Source: Trinickia fusca (lineage in GTDB: Bacteria; Pseudomonadota; Gammaproteobacteria; Burkholderiales; Burkholderiaceae). Taken from it: a stretch of 64,000 nucleotides of DNA. Of this stretch, positions 37,039 to 45,965 are shown piece by piece. The stretch is from contig NZ_RBZV01000008.1 in the NCBI RefSeq assembly GCF_003628145.1, positions 186,001 through 250,000 on the forward strand, in the 5' to 3' direction. Below the pieces are notes generated by a model. It was not told the origin of the DNA and made no database searches. It worked only from the letters and a program-made list of their open reading frames with translations. The first letter of the stretch is position 1. Every line of letters begins with the position of its first letter. Made by a program: the position numbers and the translations under genes.

Positions 37039-38071
37039 AGCGCATTTGCGCAAGCCAGCCGTTGTAATCGGCATCGGACTGCGGCAAGAAGAGCGCCACC
37101 CCGCTTTCCGCGAGCTCGCGGGTTTCGCTCGGCGCGTGGCCGAACTCCTGCTTGAACGCACGGCTCAATTGCGTATTGCTGTTGAAGCCGTAGCGATAGG
37201 CGAGATCACCGATCCGGTGGCGCGGATTGACCGGCGACACCAACGCGCGCCGGATGGCGAGCAGCCGCAGCTTGCGGATGTAGTTCGCGACGCCGCCATC
37301 CTGTTCGAACAAGCGATACAAACTCGAGCGCGAAATTCCGATCGTCTTGCAGATATTGTCCGGCGACAGATCGGGCGATTCGAGATTGGAGCGGATGTAT
37401 TCCTTGATCTTCACATACAGTGCCGAGAGGATGTCGTTACGCGCGTTCGCGGCTTCCTGGTTCGCGGAGGTCAGCATGGCATTCACGAGATTCAATGTCG
37501 CTTGTTCGGCGTGCAACGCCTCCAATGGCGTCAACGTGTCGATCTTGCGGAGCAGACTCGCAAGATAATCCTCTAGAAGCTGACTCATGCCGCTGCTGAA
37601 AATCATCCCGTGAAGCGAGGACGGGGTGTTCGGCAACATGTCGCGTGCCACGAGCAGCGTGATCGCGTCGCCGGCCCTGATCTCGCGGTGGTAAGGCCGA
37701 GCCTGATCGATGACGAGGATTTCTCCAGGCTGCACGGCCACCGAACGGCCGTCCACATCACCCAAAACGCAGCCGGCGCGCCGCAGGTTGAATGAGTAGT
37801 TGTCGAAACCGTCGCGCCGAATGATCGACGAAGAGCGGTTCAGCGAGTAAATCAGCGGCGCCGTGTCGACCCGCTCCTGCCGATAGGTCCACTGGCCGAC
37901 CGAAATGTTGCCGAGCGTGTACCCGACAAACTGGTAGTCGATCGAAGGATCGATCTGTTGCGCCATCGAAAATTCGGCGAGCGTGTACTGCGCGCGCCAC
38001 GCGTCGAGGCGGTCGGCGGCCGAATAATCCGTCAAAGAGAAACGATAGGGGGGATGGGTCGTGTTGCTCAC
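37037..38071 (-). CDS. AraC-family regulator (FeaR/BenR-like architecture)
   Basis: A 344-residue regulator. The N-terminal ligand-binding part (FVGYTLGNISVGQWTYRQER, GEILVIDQARPYHRE) is of the AraC_binding_2 kind. The C-terminal double HTH contains LSPDNICKTIGISRSSLYRL and RIGDLAYRYGFNSNTQLSRA, with FKQEFGHAPSETREL. GTG 38071 is preferred because GAGGG lies 8 bp upstream; ATG 38137 is the longer alternative. It is convergent with the cluster 2 operon and the only regulator next to it, so it is the likely pathway activator. Confidence 0.85.
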   Translation of the reverse strand: MSNTTHPPYRFSLTDYSAADRLDAWRAQYTLAEFSMAQQIDPSIDYQFVGYTLGNISVGQWTYRQERVDTAPLIYSLNRSSSIIRRDGFDNYSFNLRRAGCVLGDVDGRSVAVQPGEILVIDQARPYHREIRAGDAITLLVARDMLPNTPSSLHGMIFSSGMSQLLEDYLASLLRKIDTLTPLEALHAEQATLNLVNAMLTSANQEAANARNDILSALYVKIKEYIRSNLESPDLSPDNICKTIGISRSSLYRLFEQDGGVANYIRKLRLLAIRRALVSPVNPRHRIGDLAYRYGFNSNTQLSRAFKQEFGHAPSETRELAESGVALFLPQSDADYNGWLAQMR

Positions 38072-38459
38072 GCAATTGCCCTCGGGTTCGTCTGTTCTTC
38101 TGCGAATTATAATAGGTAATGCGGACTGAATGTGCATTCCCCGTGCACCTTACAATTTTTACAATATTATTTTCTCATATGCATATCATGCATTAATCAA
38201 TATATTCATCAAACATATCGACGGGCTGACTCACAGCCTTATGGCACGGGCATTTCACGCCGCAGATTTGTTTTACTTTGTATTACAACCGAGTATTGGA
38301 CACGGGTCAGGCACGCTTCCTTGGCATGCGACTCCGGATTAATCCCCTGAGAAAGAGGGGTATTTACGAACAGCTTCTGGTAATCGCGGCGGCGGAAGCC
38401 GACGTGCGTGTCTGGCTAGTACGCGCGTACGATTCGGCACAATATCGTCGTGCCACCCC
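38072..38459. other. AT-rich intergenic region upstream of AraC gene
   Basis: About 390 bases with a clearly lower GC content around 38100-38290. No gene is supported; short open frames lack ribosome sites and recognisable products. It presumably holds the AraC gene promoter. Confidence 0.4.
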
Positions 38460-38502
38460 GGGACCGAAGCCGAATTCTTACCCTCGGGGAATCTTCGGTC
38501 CC
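38460..38502 (-). terminator. Hairpin after the MHYT-GGDEF-EAL gene
   Basis: GGGACCGAAG (38460-38469) pairs perfectly with CTTCGGTCCC (38493-38502), with a further ATTC/GAAT pairing inside. It lies 5 bp beyond the stop of the minus-strand GGDEF-EAL gene. No T run follows on either strand. Confidence 0.5.
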
Positions 38503-38506
38503 GTTA

Positions 38507-40585
38507 TCAGCGCCCTGCGGCGTCAGCCTGCGCCATAGCCTCGGCCAGTGCCTCCACCGTCATCGGCCGGCCCAGCAGATAACCTTGCAACGAGTCGCAG
38601 CCAAGCTCGGTGAGGAAGGTTTGCTGCTCGATCGTTTCCACCCCCTCCGCCACGATACGCAGGTCCAGCGCCCGGCCCAGTGCCACGATGGCAGCCACGA
38701 TCGCCGCGTCCTCGGATTCCTGAGTCAGTTCGCGCACGAATCCGCGATCGATTTTCAACTCGCTGGCCGGCAAACGCTTCAAGTACAGCAGGCTCGAATA
38801 GCCGGTACCGAAATCATCGATGGAGATGCGCACCCCCATCTCGTGCAGTTGCTGCAAGATGGCCAAGCTGGCGTCGGCATCGCGCATGGCGGTCGATTCG
38901 GTGACTTCGAGAATCAAGCGTTGCGGCGGTATCCCATGCCGAGCGAGCGTGTTGCGCACCGTATCGATCAACGAGGTATGGCTGAACTGGAGCGCCGACA
39001 GGTTGACGGCGACCGTCCATTCCGTGCGCCCCTCATACCGCCATTGCGCCAGCTGCCGGCACGCTTCGTCCAGTACCCACGCCCCTAGCGGCACGATCAG
39101 GCCGGTTTTCTCGGCCAGTGGAATGAACTCGTTGGCCGAAAGCAGCCCACGTCCGGGATGCTGCCAGCGCACCAGCGCCTCGACACCGAACATGGGACCA
39201 TCGGGTGCCTGGAACTTGGGCTGGTAATGCAAGACCAGCTCACGTCGCTCCAAGGCCAGGCGCAGTTCCTGCACCAGCCGCATCTGCTTGTGGACGTTGG
39301 CGTTCATCGACGCCTCGAAGAAGCAGTAGGCATCCCGGCCCGTTCCCTTGGCGTGATACATCGCCGCGTCGGCATTGGTGAGCAGATCGTGCTGGCTGAC
39401 GCCGTCGTCGGGATAGAGCGCAATGCCGACACTGGTCGACACCCTGAGCTCATGCCCATCTACGACGAACGGCTCGCGTATCGCCATCAGCAAGGCATCG
39501 GCCAGCGTCCCGGCATCGTCGGGTTCGTTGATGTCGGCCAAGATGACGAACTCGTCACCGCCGATCCGCGCGACCGTGTCCTGCTGCCGCACGCTCGCCG
39601 CGATGCGCTGCGCCGCCTCGACCAGCAGCCGGTCGCCCACGTGATGGCCATAGGCATCGTTGATCGCCTTGAACCCATCGAGATCCATGAACATCAACGC
39701 GAAGCGGCCCTGATCGCGGCTGGCCGATCGGATCGCCTGGCTGAGCCGGTCTTCGAGCAGCACACGGTTCGAAAGCTTCGTCAGATTGTCGTGCAGTGCC
39801 AGATAGGCCAACTCCTGGTTGGCTTCGGCCAACGACGAGGCGAGCACGGCCGTGCGCGCTTCCATGCGCATGTCGAGCACCGAGATGATCAGGGCCATCG
39901 CCAGCACCGCGAGCGTCACCACGATGATGACCAATGCCAGCCATTCGACGCTGACACCGTTGCGTGCGGCACCGCAGACGCTACCGAACGGAAACTGAGC
40001 AGCCGCCATGCCCGTGTAGTGCATGCCGACGATCGCGAAGCCCATCACCACGGCCGCGCCCGCGCGCATGGCCCGGACATAGGCGTGTTGATGCCGCAGA
40101 CGGAAGGCGATCCATAGCGCCGCCCCCGAAGCGAGGATAGCGATGAGGACGGATAGGCCGAACAGCAGCGGATCGTACCCGATGCCGGGAGCCATGCGCA
40201 GGGCCGCCATGCCGGTGTAATGCATGCTCGCCACGCCCGAGCCCATGAGCAGCGCCCCGCCCGCCAGTCGAGGCCACGGCAGCTTGTTCTGGCAAACCAG
40301 CCATAGCGCGAAGGCCGACAAGGCAATGGCAATCAACAGCGAGGCGGCGGTGATCAGTGGATCGTAGCCCAACGGAATCGGCAGGCGGAAGGCCAGCATG
40401 CCGACGAAGTGCATCGACCAGATACCGAGCCCCATGGCCGAAGCACCGCCGGCGAGCCACCAGTGCACCGCCTGGCCACGCGCCGTCGCGACACGGCCCG
40501 CCATGTCCAGCGCCGTATACGACGCCAGGATCGCCACCAACAACGAGAGGAGGACGAGAAGAAAGTTGTAATTGCCGACTAGCAT
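38507..40585 (-). CDS. MHYT-GGDEF-EAL membrane cyclic-di-GMP enzyme
   Basis: A 692-residue protein. Residues 1-230 form an MHYT sensor with about seven helices and the motifs SMHFVGMLAF, SMHYTGMAAL and GMHYTGMAAA, thought to bind copper and sense oxygen, CO or NO. A GGDEF domain follows (about 265-425) with intact IGGDEF. The EAL domain (about 440-685) has FGVEALVRW, EVTEST and DDFGTGYSSLLYLKRLP, so both activities look possible. The ATG at 40585 starts directly with the first helix. No partner gene is adjacent. Confidence 0.93.
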   Translation of the reverse strand: MLVGNYNFLLVLLSLLVAILASYTALDMAGRVATARGQAVHWWLAGGASAMGLGIWSMHFVGMLAFRLPIPLGYDPLITAASLLIAIALSAFALWLVCQNKLPWPRLAGGALLMGSGVASMHYTGMAALRMAPGIGYDPLLFGLSVLIAILASGAALWIAFRLRHQHAYVRAMRAGAAVVMGFAIVGMHYTGMAAAQFPFGSVCGAARNGVSVEWLALVIIVVTLAVLAMALIISVLDMRMEARTAVLASSLAEANQELAYLALHDNLTKLSNRVLLEDRLSQAIRSASRDQGRFALMFMDLDGFKAINDAYGHHVGDRLLVEAAQRIAASVRQQDTVARIGGDEFVILADINEPDDAGTLADALLMAIREPFVVDGHELRVSTSVGIALYPDDGVSQHDLLTNADAAMYHAKGTGRDAYCFFEASMNANVHKQMRLVQELRLALERRELVLHYQPKFQAPDGPMFGVEALVRWQHPGRGLLSANEFIPLAEKTGLIVPLGAWVLDEACRQLAQWRYEGRTEWTVAVNLSALQFSHTSLIDTVRNTLARHGIPPQRLILEVTESTAMRDADASLAILQQLHEMGVRISIDDFGTGYSSLLYLKRLPASELKIDRGFVRELTQESEDAAIVAAIVALGRALDLRIVAEGVETIEQQTFLTELGCDSLQGYLLGRPMTVEALAEAMAQADAAGR

Positions 40586-40923
40586 TGGTTCTCCGCCCCT
40601 GCTTCATGAGCGAGAAGTTATTGTGTTATCCAGGTTTGCGGCAATGTCACAAGGTTGCTATTTGAGCCTCGAGGCCAGACCCGGTGACTTGAGCGACCGA
40701 AAGGTTGCAGATTGAGTGCCAATTGTCAACATGCCGCTCGGCGTTGCAGTCCGTTACAGGGTCGAGGGCGCCTCGAGTACGCCGCCACTCGTTCTAGTGC
40801 AAGCGTATTCGATTGTGCTGGAAGCAGGCGCAGACAGGCTTCGTTCGCCACTCCAGTTGACCGGCATGACCCTGATAGCGCCAAGATCGCGATTGACCAT
40901 TCTGAAACCATGGACGGCTCAAA
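40586..40923. pseudogene. Intergenic region with possible alpha/beta-hydrolase remnant
   Basis: From 40716 (GTG) about 30 codons read PIVNMPLGVAVRYRVEG then PPLVLVQAYS, which resembles the N-terminus of an enol-lactonase-type hydrolase (YRVEG...PPLVLVHG), but similarity stops soon after and no catalytic residues follow. It may be a gene remnant or chance. The rest of this 338-bp gap shows nothing I recognise. Confidence 0.25.
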
Positions 40924-41673
40924 TTGCACAGCCAGCTCACTACGACACTCTTCCTGTTCGCACTTGGCCTGCTTACCGGATTTATCGGTACCAACACCGG
41001 AGGCAGCGCCTTCCTGACGGTTCCGGTCATGATTTGGCTAGGCATCACGCCCCAGTCGGCTATCGCGTCGGCACGCGTCGCGTCTGTCGGCACGATGGTG
41101 GCTGGCGTACGCGAGTTCCATCGGCAAGGGAAGGTCGATTACAAGCTTGCCGCCCCTGCCGCGCTCCTGGGCCTGGTCGGGTCCGTTTGCGGTGCGACAG
41201 TGCTGCTCAAGATCGATGCGATCACCTTGCATAGGGTGATTGGCACCCTCACCTTGCTGATGGTGATCCTCTCGTTTGCCAAGAAGCCCAAGCCGTTTCA
41301 AGAGCCGGTCTCGAAGTGGCGCGCGGCGTTCGGCTATAGCCTATTCGCCATCATCGGCATGGTTGGCGGGTTCTTCGGCGGCCAAGCCAAGCTCGCAACG
41401 TATGTATTCATTTTGATCTTCAACAAGACCGTCAGCGAATCAGTCGGCACTCGGAAGATTAGCGGCCTCGTCATCTCACTCGGCTCGCTTGGCGTTTACG
41501 GCTTCAGTCAGATCATCAACTGGCAGTTTGGCCTTTCGCTGGTGATCGGCACGCTAATCGGCTCCTCGGTAGGCGCAAGGTACGCGCTGAAAAAGGGTGA
41601 TGAGTGGATGGAGAGGTTGCTGAACGTCGTTGTCGTACTACTCGCCTTGCGTCTCCTTCTTTTGCCTGCATAG
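40924..41673 (+). CDS. TauE/SafE-family permease (sulfite exporter-like)
   Basis: A 249-residue inner-membrane protein with 7-8 hydrophobic segments. It opens with LFLFALGLLTGFIGTNTGGSAFLTVP, the first half of the TauE/SafE repeat, and repeats the pattern at FAIIGMVGGFFGGQAKLATY. The family moves anions such as sulfite or sulfoacetate. The start is TTG at 40924 with only a weak ribosome site, so the true start could differ slightly. It converges on the LanC-like gene. Confidence 0.75.
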   Translation: MHSQLTTTLFLFALGLLTGFIGTNTGGSAFLTVPVMIWLGITPQSAIASARVASVGTMVAGVREFHRQGKVDYKLAAPAALLGLVGSVCGATVLLKIDAITLHRVIGTLTLLMVILSFAKKPKPFQEPVSKWRAAFGYSLFAIIGMVGGFFGGQAKLATYVFILIFNKTVSESVGTRKISGLVISLGSLGVYGFSQIINWQFGLSLVIGTLIGSSVGARYALKKGDEWMERLLNVVVVLLALRLLLLPA

Positions 41674-41760
41674 ACCACAAGGTGACGCCTTACGTGAAAA
41701 GTGGTTATTCGGCTAAGGGGTTCGTGAAACAGGGGCAAGGTCACTTGGACAGCAGGTGCT

Positions 41761-43020
41761 TCATGCGGACTCCGTCGAGGAGAGGACACGATTCTCGCAT
41801 CGCTCGTCGTTGGCATAGAACACGTCGAGCGTCGGAAAACGCGCCGTCCCGTGCAGGCAATCCCACAGATAGATCGCAAAACCGAGGTCGCCGGTCCATA
41901 GCGAATAGCGCAGTTGTCCGTAGCGACGCTCGGCCTCTTGCGTCTGCGCGATGCCATGCATGGCGAACGCGCGTGCCCGCTCCAGCCATTTGACGTCGCC
42001 TGTGCGTTGGTAGAGCGCAAGGAACGCGTACCCGTTGCCGCCCGTGCCATGACACAGATTCGAGCCTTTCTTCAACGGCCCTGCCGCCCAGATCGCTTCG
42101 CCGGCCGCAGAGAGCAACGCGTCGAGCGCGCTACCGGGCATCTGCGCCAGGCACAAGACGAAGCCCGGCGCGCCATGACAGAACTGCATGAGCCAGGGTG
42201 GCGTGCTGCCTTCGAGCGGATAAAGCCGCACGGGCCAGTTGGCGTGGCCTGCTTCGGTCACGGCCGTACGTGTGACCGTCTCGACGATGCATTGCTGCCA
42301 GCGCTGCCACGAGGCGGCGTCGAGCAAATCGCGGCCCGCGATCAACGGCGCGCAAGTGGCGACGAAACCGTGCACACCGTCGAGATAGGTCGATTGCCGG
42401 CCGTAGAGGTCTTGGACCCAGTAGTGGCAGCCATGGTCAGGCGACCATGACAACTGCGACCACAGCTTGTCTGCCGTCATGCGGTAAAGCTCGGCCCAAC
42501 GCGCGTGGCCCGTGAGCCGGTGCAAGAACAGTGACGCGAGCAGCGTGCCCGGAGCCCCCCACATGAGTTCACGGGCCGGGTGATCGACGTTGGCAGCGAT
42601 CAGCGAAGCGAGCTGTTGCGCGATCGCATCCGTTCGCTGCGCACCGTAGGCCATCATCAGGATCGGCGTATCGCCCATCAAATACGAAGCGCGTGCATCG
42701 CTCACCTCGGCATCGAGCCATGCTCGATTGTCGGCGATCAGTGTTTCGTAGTGCTGGCTATAGTCGGCTCGGAGCTGGGCAGCGCCGATCGATTTCAGAT
42801 AGTCGAGCGCCCAGAACGTGCCGCAAGCGCCAAAGTACAACGGGGTCAATGAGGCAGCTGCCGCGCGATCGTCGTAGTCGAGAGGATGAGCGGGCCAATA
42901 GCGGCCCGGAACGAAGGCCACCTCGGTATCGGCGACGATGTGCGCGATCTGCGCTCGCGCGGCCGCTTCGTTCCAGTCCGTCTGCGCGACGGGTTCATGC
43001 CGGGTCGGGTCGTGGAGCAT
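41761..43020 (-). CDS. Stand-alone LanC-like protein
   Basis: A 419-residue alpha/alpha-barrel protein of the lanthionine cyclase (LanC/LanCL) family. Zinc ligands are present: C281 in QFCHGAPGF, and C323-H324 in NLCHGTGGNGYAF. H217 in YLDGVHGFVA sits where NisC has its catalytic histidine, and the inner-barrel motif LMWGAPGTLLA is also seen. The ATG at 43020 has AGAGG upstream. No LanB/LanM dehydratase, precursor peptide or protease gene is in the window, so it is more like a eukaryotic-type LanCL, possibly acting on dehydroamino acids with glutathione. Confidence 0.85.
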   Translation of the reverse strand: MLHDPTRHEPVAQTDWNEAAARAQIAHIVADTEVAFVPGRYWPAHPLDYDDRAAAASLTPLYFGACGTFWALDYLKSIGAAQLRADYSQHYETLIADNRAWLDAEVSDARASYLMGDTPILMMAYGAQRTDAIAQQLASLIAANVDHPARELMWGAPGTLLASLFLHRLTGHARWAELYRMTADKLWSQLSWSPDHGCHYWVQDLYGRQSTYLDGVHGFVATCAPLIAGRDLLDAASWQRWQQCIVETVTRTAVTEAGHANWPVRLYPLEGSTPPWLMQFCHGAPGFVLCLAQMPGSALDALLSAAGEAIWAAGPLKKGSNLCHGTGGNGYAFLALYQRTGDVKWLERARAFAMHGIAQTQEAERRYGQLRYSLWTGDLGFAIYLWDCLHGTARFPTLDVFYANDERCENRVLSSTESA

Positions 43021-43188
43021 CGGAGCCTCTGGGGGATGCTTTCGGCGTGCCGAGGGAAGTCGCCATGCTAGCCGCCCCCCAGATTCCGTGCCGGAAACGC
43101 GCAGAAACCTGGCTAAGCGGAAACACCACAAGGGTGTTCCCGCGAGAAGGAAACTCTAATGCGCTTCAAAAGCGGGAAGTTGCTTCTG

Positions 43189-44283
43189 CTAATTGATCGC
43201 CGTCGTCACAGCATTCCAGAACGTCGCATCCTCATCGCCCAACGCCCACATCGACACGCCGGCGAGGCCGAGCGTCTTCGCGAGCTGCGCTTTCGAGTAA
43301 ATGCCTTGTGCCGTTTCGTACCAGACCTGATGCGAGCTCGCATCCGGCGCCGTGTAGTTGAAATACGCCGATTGAGTCGTCGCATCCCACTGCGGGCTTG
43401 CTCCGGTGGACGCGAGCAGCGCCGGCATGTCCTTCAGCGCAACCGACGTTCCGGTATTGGCGGTCACGTTCCAGTCATACCCATAGGCGGGCAACCCGAG
43501 CAGGATCTTGCTCGACGGAATCTGCGTCGCCGCGTATTGCAGCGACGCCTGCATCCAGTCGATGCCGGCGACCGCCCCAGCACCGTGGCCGGGAACATGC
43601 TCGTCATAGGTCATCACCTGAATGAGGTCGGCGCTCTGCCCCAGGGCGGCGTAGTTGAACGGCCACCCCCACGTGTCGCTGGGATCGTCGCTCGACTTGG
43701 CCGGCACGCTCAGCACGAGGCTCGAATGGATCGCGTGCAGCTGTACGGCCAGATCGGCCACGAAGCTCGTATAAGCATCTCGGTCCGCCGGATAAACGCC
43801 TTCGAAGTCGATGTTGATGCCCGTGAGGTTCGCCGTCTTGGCCAGCGCAACGATGTTCTGAATCGTGGTGGCCCGGTTCGTCACCAACGCGCCGTGAGCG
43901 ATGTCGGGATCGAAGTCGGTGGCGCCGAAATTCGAAATGCAGGCATACGACGCTTTGCCCGCAGCCTGATCGCCGGCCAGCAAGTTCGACGGCAATGTGC
44001 CGTTCAAGCTTCCGTCGGTCGCTACCTGAATCACGTCCATGGATATGGCCGAGACGGGCGTCGAGGCGCTCGTGGCCGACGTCATCGAATCGCTGGTGCC
44101 GGTGAAGTAGCCGAGGATCGTCTTGGCCGAGGACGTGGCGGGCGTCGAAGCGACGGTATTGGGCGTGGCCGTGGATGTTGACGTGTTCGTCGTCGCCGCT
44201 GCACCGCCACCGCTTCCGCCGCCACCGCATCCGGAAAGAACCAGCGTGATGCCGACTACGCCGATCAGGCTCGCGATTTTCAT
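43189..44283 (-). CDS. GH18-family glycoside hydrolase lipoprotein
   Basis: A 364-residue lipoprotein. The N-terminus (MKIASLIGVVGITLVLSGC) has a lipobox LSGC followed by a Gly- and Thr/Ser-rich linker (about 20-55). The catalytic domain shows LTGINIDFEGVYP, which fits the GH18 DxE motif with catalytic glutamate, then LIQVMTYDEHVPG and MWALGDED at the C-terminal strands. It resembles YaaH/SleL-type enzymes that cut peptidoglycan or chitin-like glycans. ATG 44283 has GGAG upstream. It is likely anchored to a membrane facing the periplasm or surface. Confidence 0.85.
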   Translation of the reverse strand: MKIASLIGVVGITLVLSGCGGGGSGGGAAATTNTSTSTATPNTVASTPATSSAKTILGYFTGTSDSMTSATSASTPVSAISMDVIQVATDGSLNGTLPSNLLAGDQAAGKASYACISNFGATDFDPDIAHGALVTNRATTIQNIVALAKTANLTGINIDFEGVYPADRDAYTSFVADLAVQLHAIHSSLVLSVPAKSSDDPSDTWGWPFNYAALGQSADLIQVMTYDEHVPGHGAGAVAGIDWMQASLQYAATQIPSSKILLGLPAYGYDWNVTANTGTSVALKDMPALLASTGASPQWDATTQSAYFNYTAPDASSHQVWYETAQGIYSKAQLAKTLGLAGVSMWALGDEDATFWNAVTTAIN

Positions 44284-44386
44284 AGGACTCCAGAAATTTT
44301 GGCGTCCCGCATTGTATCCCCGGATGATGACAGTTCTCGGATATTGAAGCGCATCGGCAGGATGCGCGGCCCCGCAAGCCATCCCC

Positions 44387-44740
44387 TCACGAAATCAACG
44401 GCGAAGGCGGCCAATCGGTGCACAGTCTCGGCTCGGCGAAGTTGCCGAACGCGATACCAAGGCGATAGACCTGCGCGACGCGCAGCGCCGCATAGGTTGC
44501 GCTCGACGCCGCCTCGAAGTGGAGAAACGGATGCTCGGCCCCGTCGTTGTCGATGAGATAGACGCCGAAGCATTCAGTGCACGCCGGACCGACTTTCTTT
44601 CGGCCCACGCCGTGCACGACAAGACGCTTGATTTCAGGCAGGAGCTCATGCAAGGTGGCGAGACACGCTTCGATCAACGTGCGCGAACCATTGCCAGATC
44701 CAAGGGCATCGAAGGGGAAGTCAGCGCCGCCGGAAATCAT
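44387..44740 (-). CDS. Hypothetical protein, 117 residues
   Basis: A small soluble protein with HELLPEIKRLVVHGVGRKKVG and FGVYLIDNDGAEHPFLHFEA, suggesting an alpha/beta fold. GAGG lies 11 bp upstream of the ATG. It precedes the GH18 gene by 103 bp on the same strand. I do not recognise the family. Codon pattern and length support a real gene, though moderately. Confidence 0.5.
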   Translation of the reverse strand: MISGGADFPFDALGSGNGSRTLIEACLATLHELLPEIKRLVVHGVGRKKVGPACTECFGVYLIDNDGAEHPFLHFEAASSATYAALRVAQVYRLGIAFGNFAEPRLCTDWPPSPLIS

Positions 44741-45141
44741 GACTCATGGAGCCTCTTTGTCTTCACGGTCGATTGATACAACAACGCCTTCCGCAGCACG
44801 GCCGCCAACACACGGCCGCTTGCCAGGCCCGGATTGAAATGTTGCAAGAATGCAAGACTTATTGAAACGTTTTTAAATTATCTGAGTTTGAGGTCGACTG
44901 AAACTACTAAATTTCATAGGTTTAGTTCGACGCCCGAGTAGGTAACGCCGCATCCGACTTCTCGGGTTTATAAAGAGCTTGCGGCATGCGTTATCATGCC
45001 CACGTCCACCGGGGTGGAAACGGAGTCGAGCCGAGCTTTGAGCCATCGTGCACCTCAACAATCGCGCCCGCTCGATTTATAAGCAAAATACATAAGCCGA
45101 TTATTTTAAAAACCGTGAATTCAATATCAAACCGAGGCGCC
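44741..45141. promoter_or_regulatory. AT-rich structured leader upstream of queF
   Basis: About 400 bases of lower GC lie between the divergent hypothetical gene and queF. Two adjacent foldable segments are visible. GTCGA (44893-44897) and AAAC (44901-44904) pair with GTTT (44920-44923) and TCGAC (44927-44931). CCCGAG (44933-44938) pairs with CTCGGG (44961-44966), followed by TTTAT. A match to a preQ1 riboswitch class was looked for and not found. Confidence 0.35.
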
Positions 45142-45945
45142 ATGGAGCTTGGCAAGCAATCCAAATACGAGTCCACTTACAACCCGGATAAACTCTTCGC
45201 GATTCCCCGCACGATCAAGCGCGAAGAAATCGGCATCACAGGCGAACTGCCGTTTTTCGGCGTCGACGTCTGGAATCACTACGAGGTGTCGTGGCTGACG
45301 CCACGCGGCGTGCCGCGCGTTGCCATCGCGACGATCGTCGTGCCCTGCACCTCGGCGAACGTGATCGAGTCGAAATCGATGAAGCTGTACTTCAACACGT
45401 TCAACAACACGTCGTTCGGTACCCAAGCGGAAGTCGAACGCATCGCCGCAAGAGATTTGTCGCACTGTGCGGGCGCGCCCGTGTCCGTCACGCTCGAGCC
45501 GCTCGAGGGTGCCGCCGCACAGCAGATCGGCGCCCCAGCCGGCTCGTCGATCGACGAGCAGGACATTGCCATCGACAAGTTCAGCGTCGACCGGCAGCTT
45601 CTGGCGACGCATGACGAACACGTCAGCGAAACGCTCTATTCGAACCTGTTGAAATCGAACTGCCTGGTGACGGGGCAACCCGACTGGGGTACCGTCTCGA
45701 TCACTTACGAAGGCCGGCGCATCGATCGCGCGGCGCTGCTCAAGTACGTCGTCTCGTTCCGCAATCACGAGGAATTCCACGAGCAATGCGTCGAGCGGAT
45801 CTTCAAAGACATTCAGGATCAATGCGCGCCGACGCGGCTCACCGTGGCGGCCCGCTATACGCGCCGGGGTGGCATCGACATCAATCCGGTACGCAGCAGC
45901 GAGCCTTTGCACGATGCCCCGAATCAGCGCTTGATCCGACAATAA
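45142..45945 (+). CDS. queF: NADPH-dependent 7-cyano-7-deazaguanine reductase
   Basis: A 267-residue enzyme of the long, two-module QueF type, reducing preQ0 to preQ1 for queuosine in tRNA. The substrate-binding and catalytic segment LLKSNCLVTGQPDWG holds the thioimide-forming cysteine, and FRNHEEFHEQCVERIF holds the conserved glutamate. The N-terminal module (VWNHYEVSWLTPRGVPRVA, VIESKSMKLYFNTFNNT) is also complete. ATG 45142 matches the family start. It lies 20 bp before a queuosine-precursor transporter gene, forming an operon for the same pathway. Confidence 0.95.
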   Translation: MELGKQSKYESTYNPDKLFAIPRTIKREEIGITGELPFFGVDVWNHYEVSWLTPRGVPRVAIATIVVPCTSANVIESKSMKLYFNTFNNTSFGTQAEVERIAARDLSHCAGAPVSVTLEPLEGAAAQQIGAPAGSSIDEQDIAIDKFSVDRQLLATHDEHVSETLYSNLLKSNCLVTGQPDWGTVSITYEGRRIDRAALLKYVVSFRNHEEFHEQCVERIFKDIQDQCAPTRLTVAARYTRRGGIDINPVRSSEPLHDAPNQRLIRQ

Positions 45946-45965
45946 CTTCGCACCGCACGCCGATC

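Noticed and set aside
44881-45141. A preQ1 riboswitch before queF
   Set aside because: The typical short hairpin with an A-rich pseudoknot tail near the ribosome site was looked for and not found. Only generic stem-loops are present.
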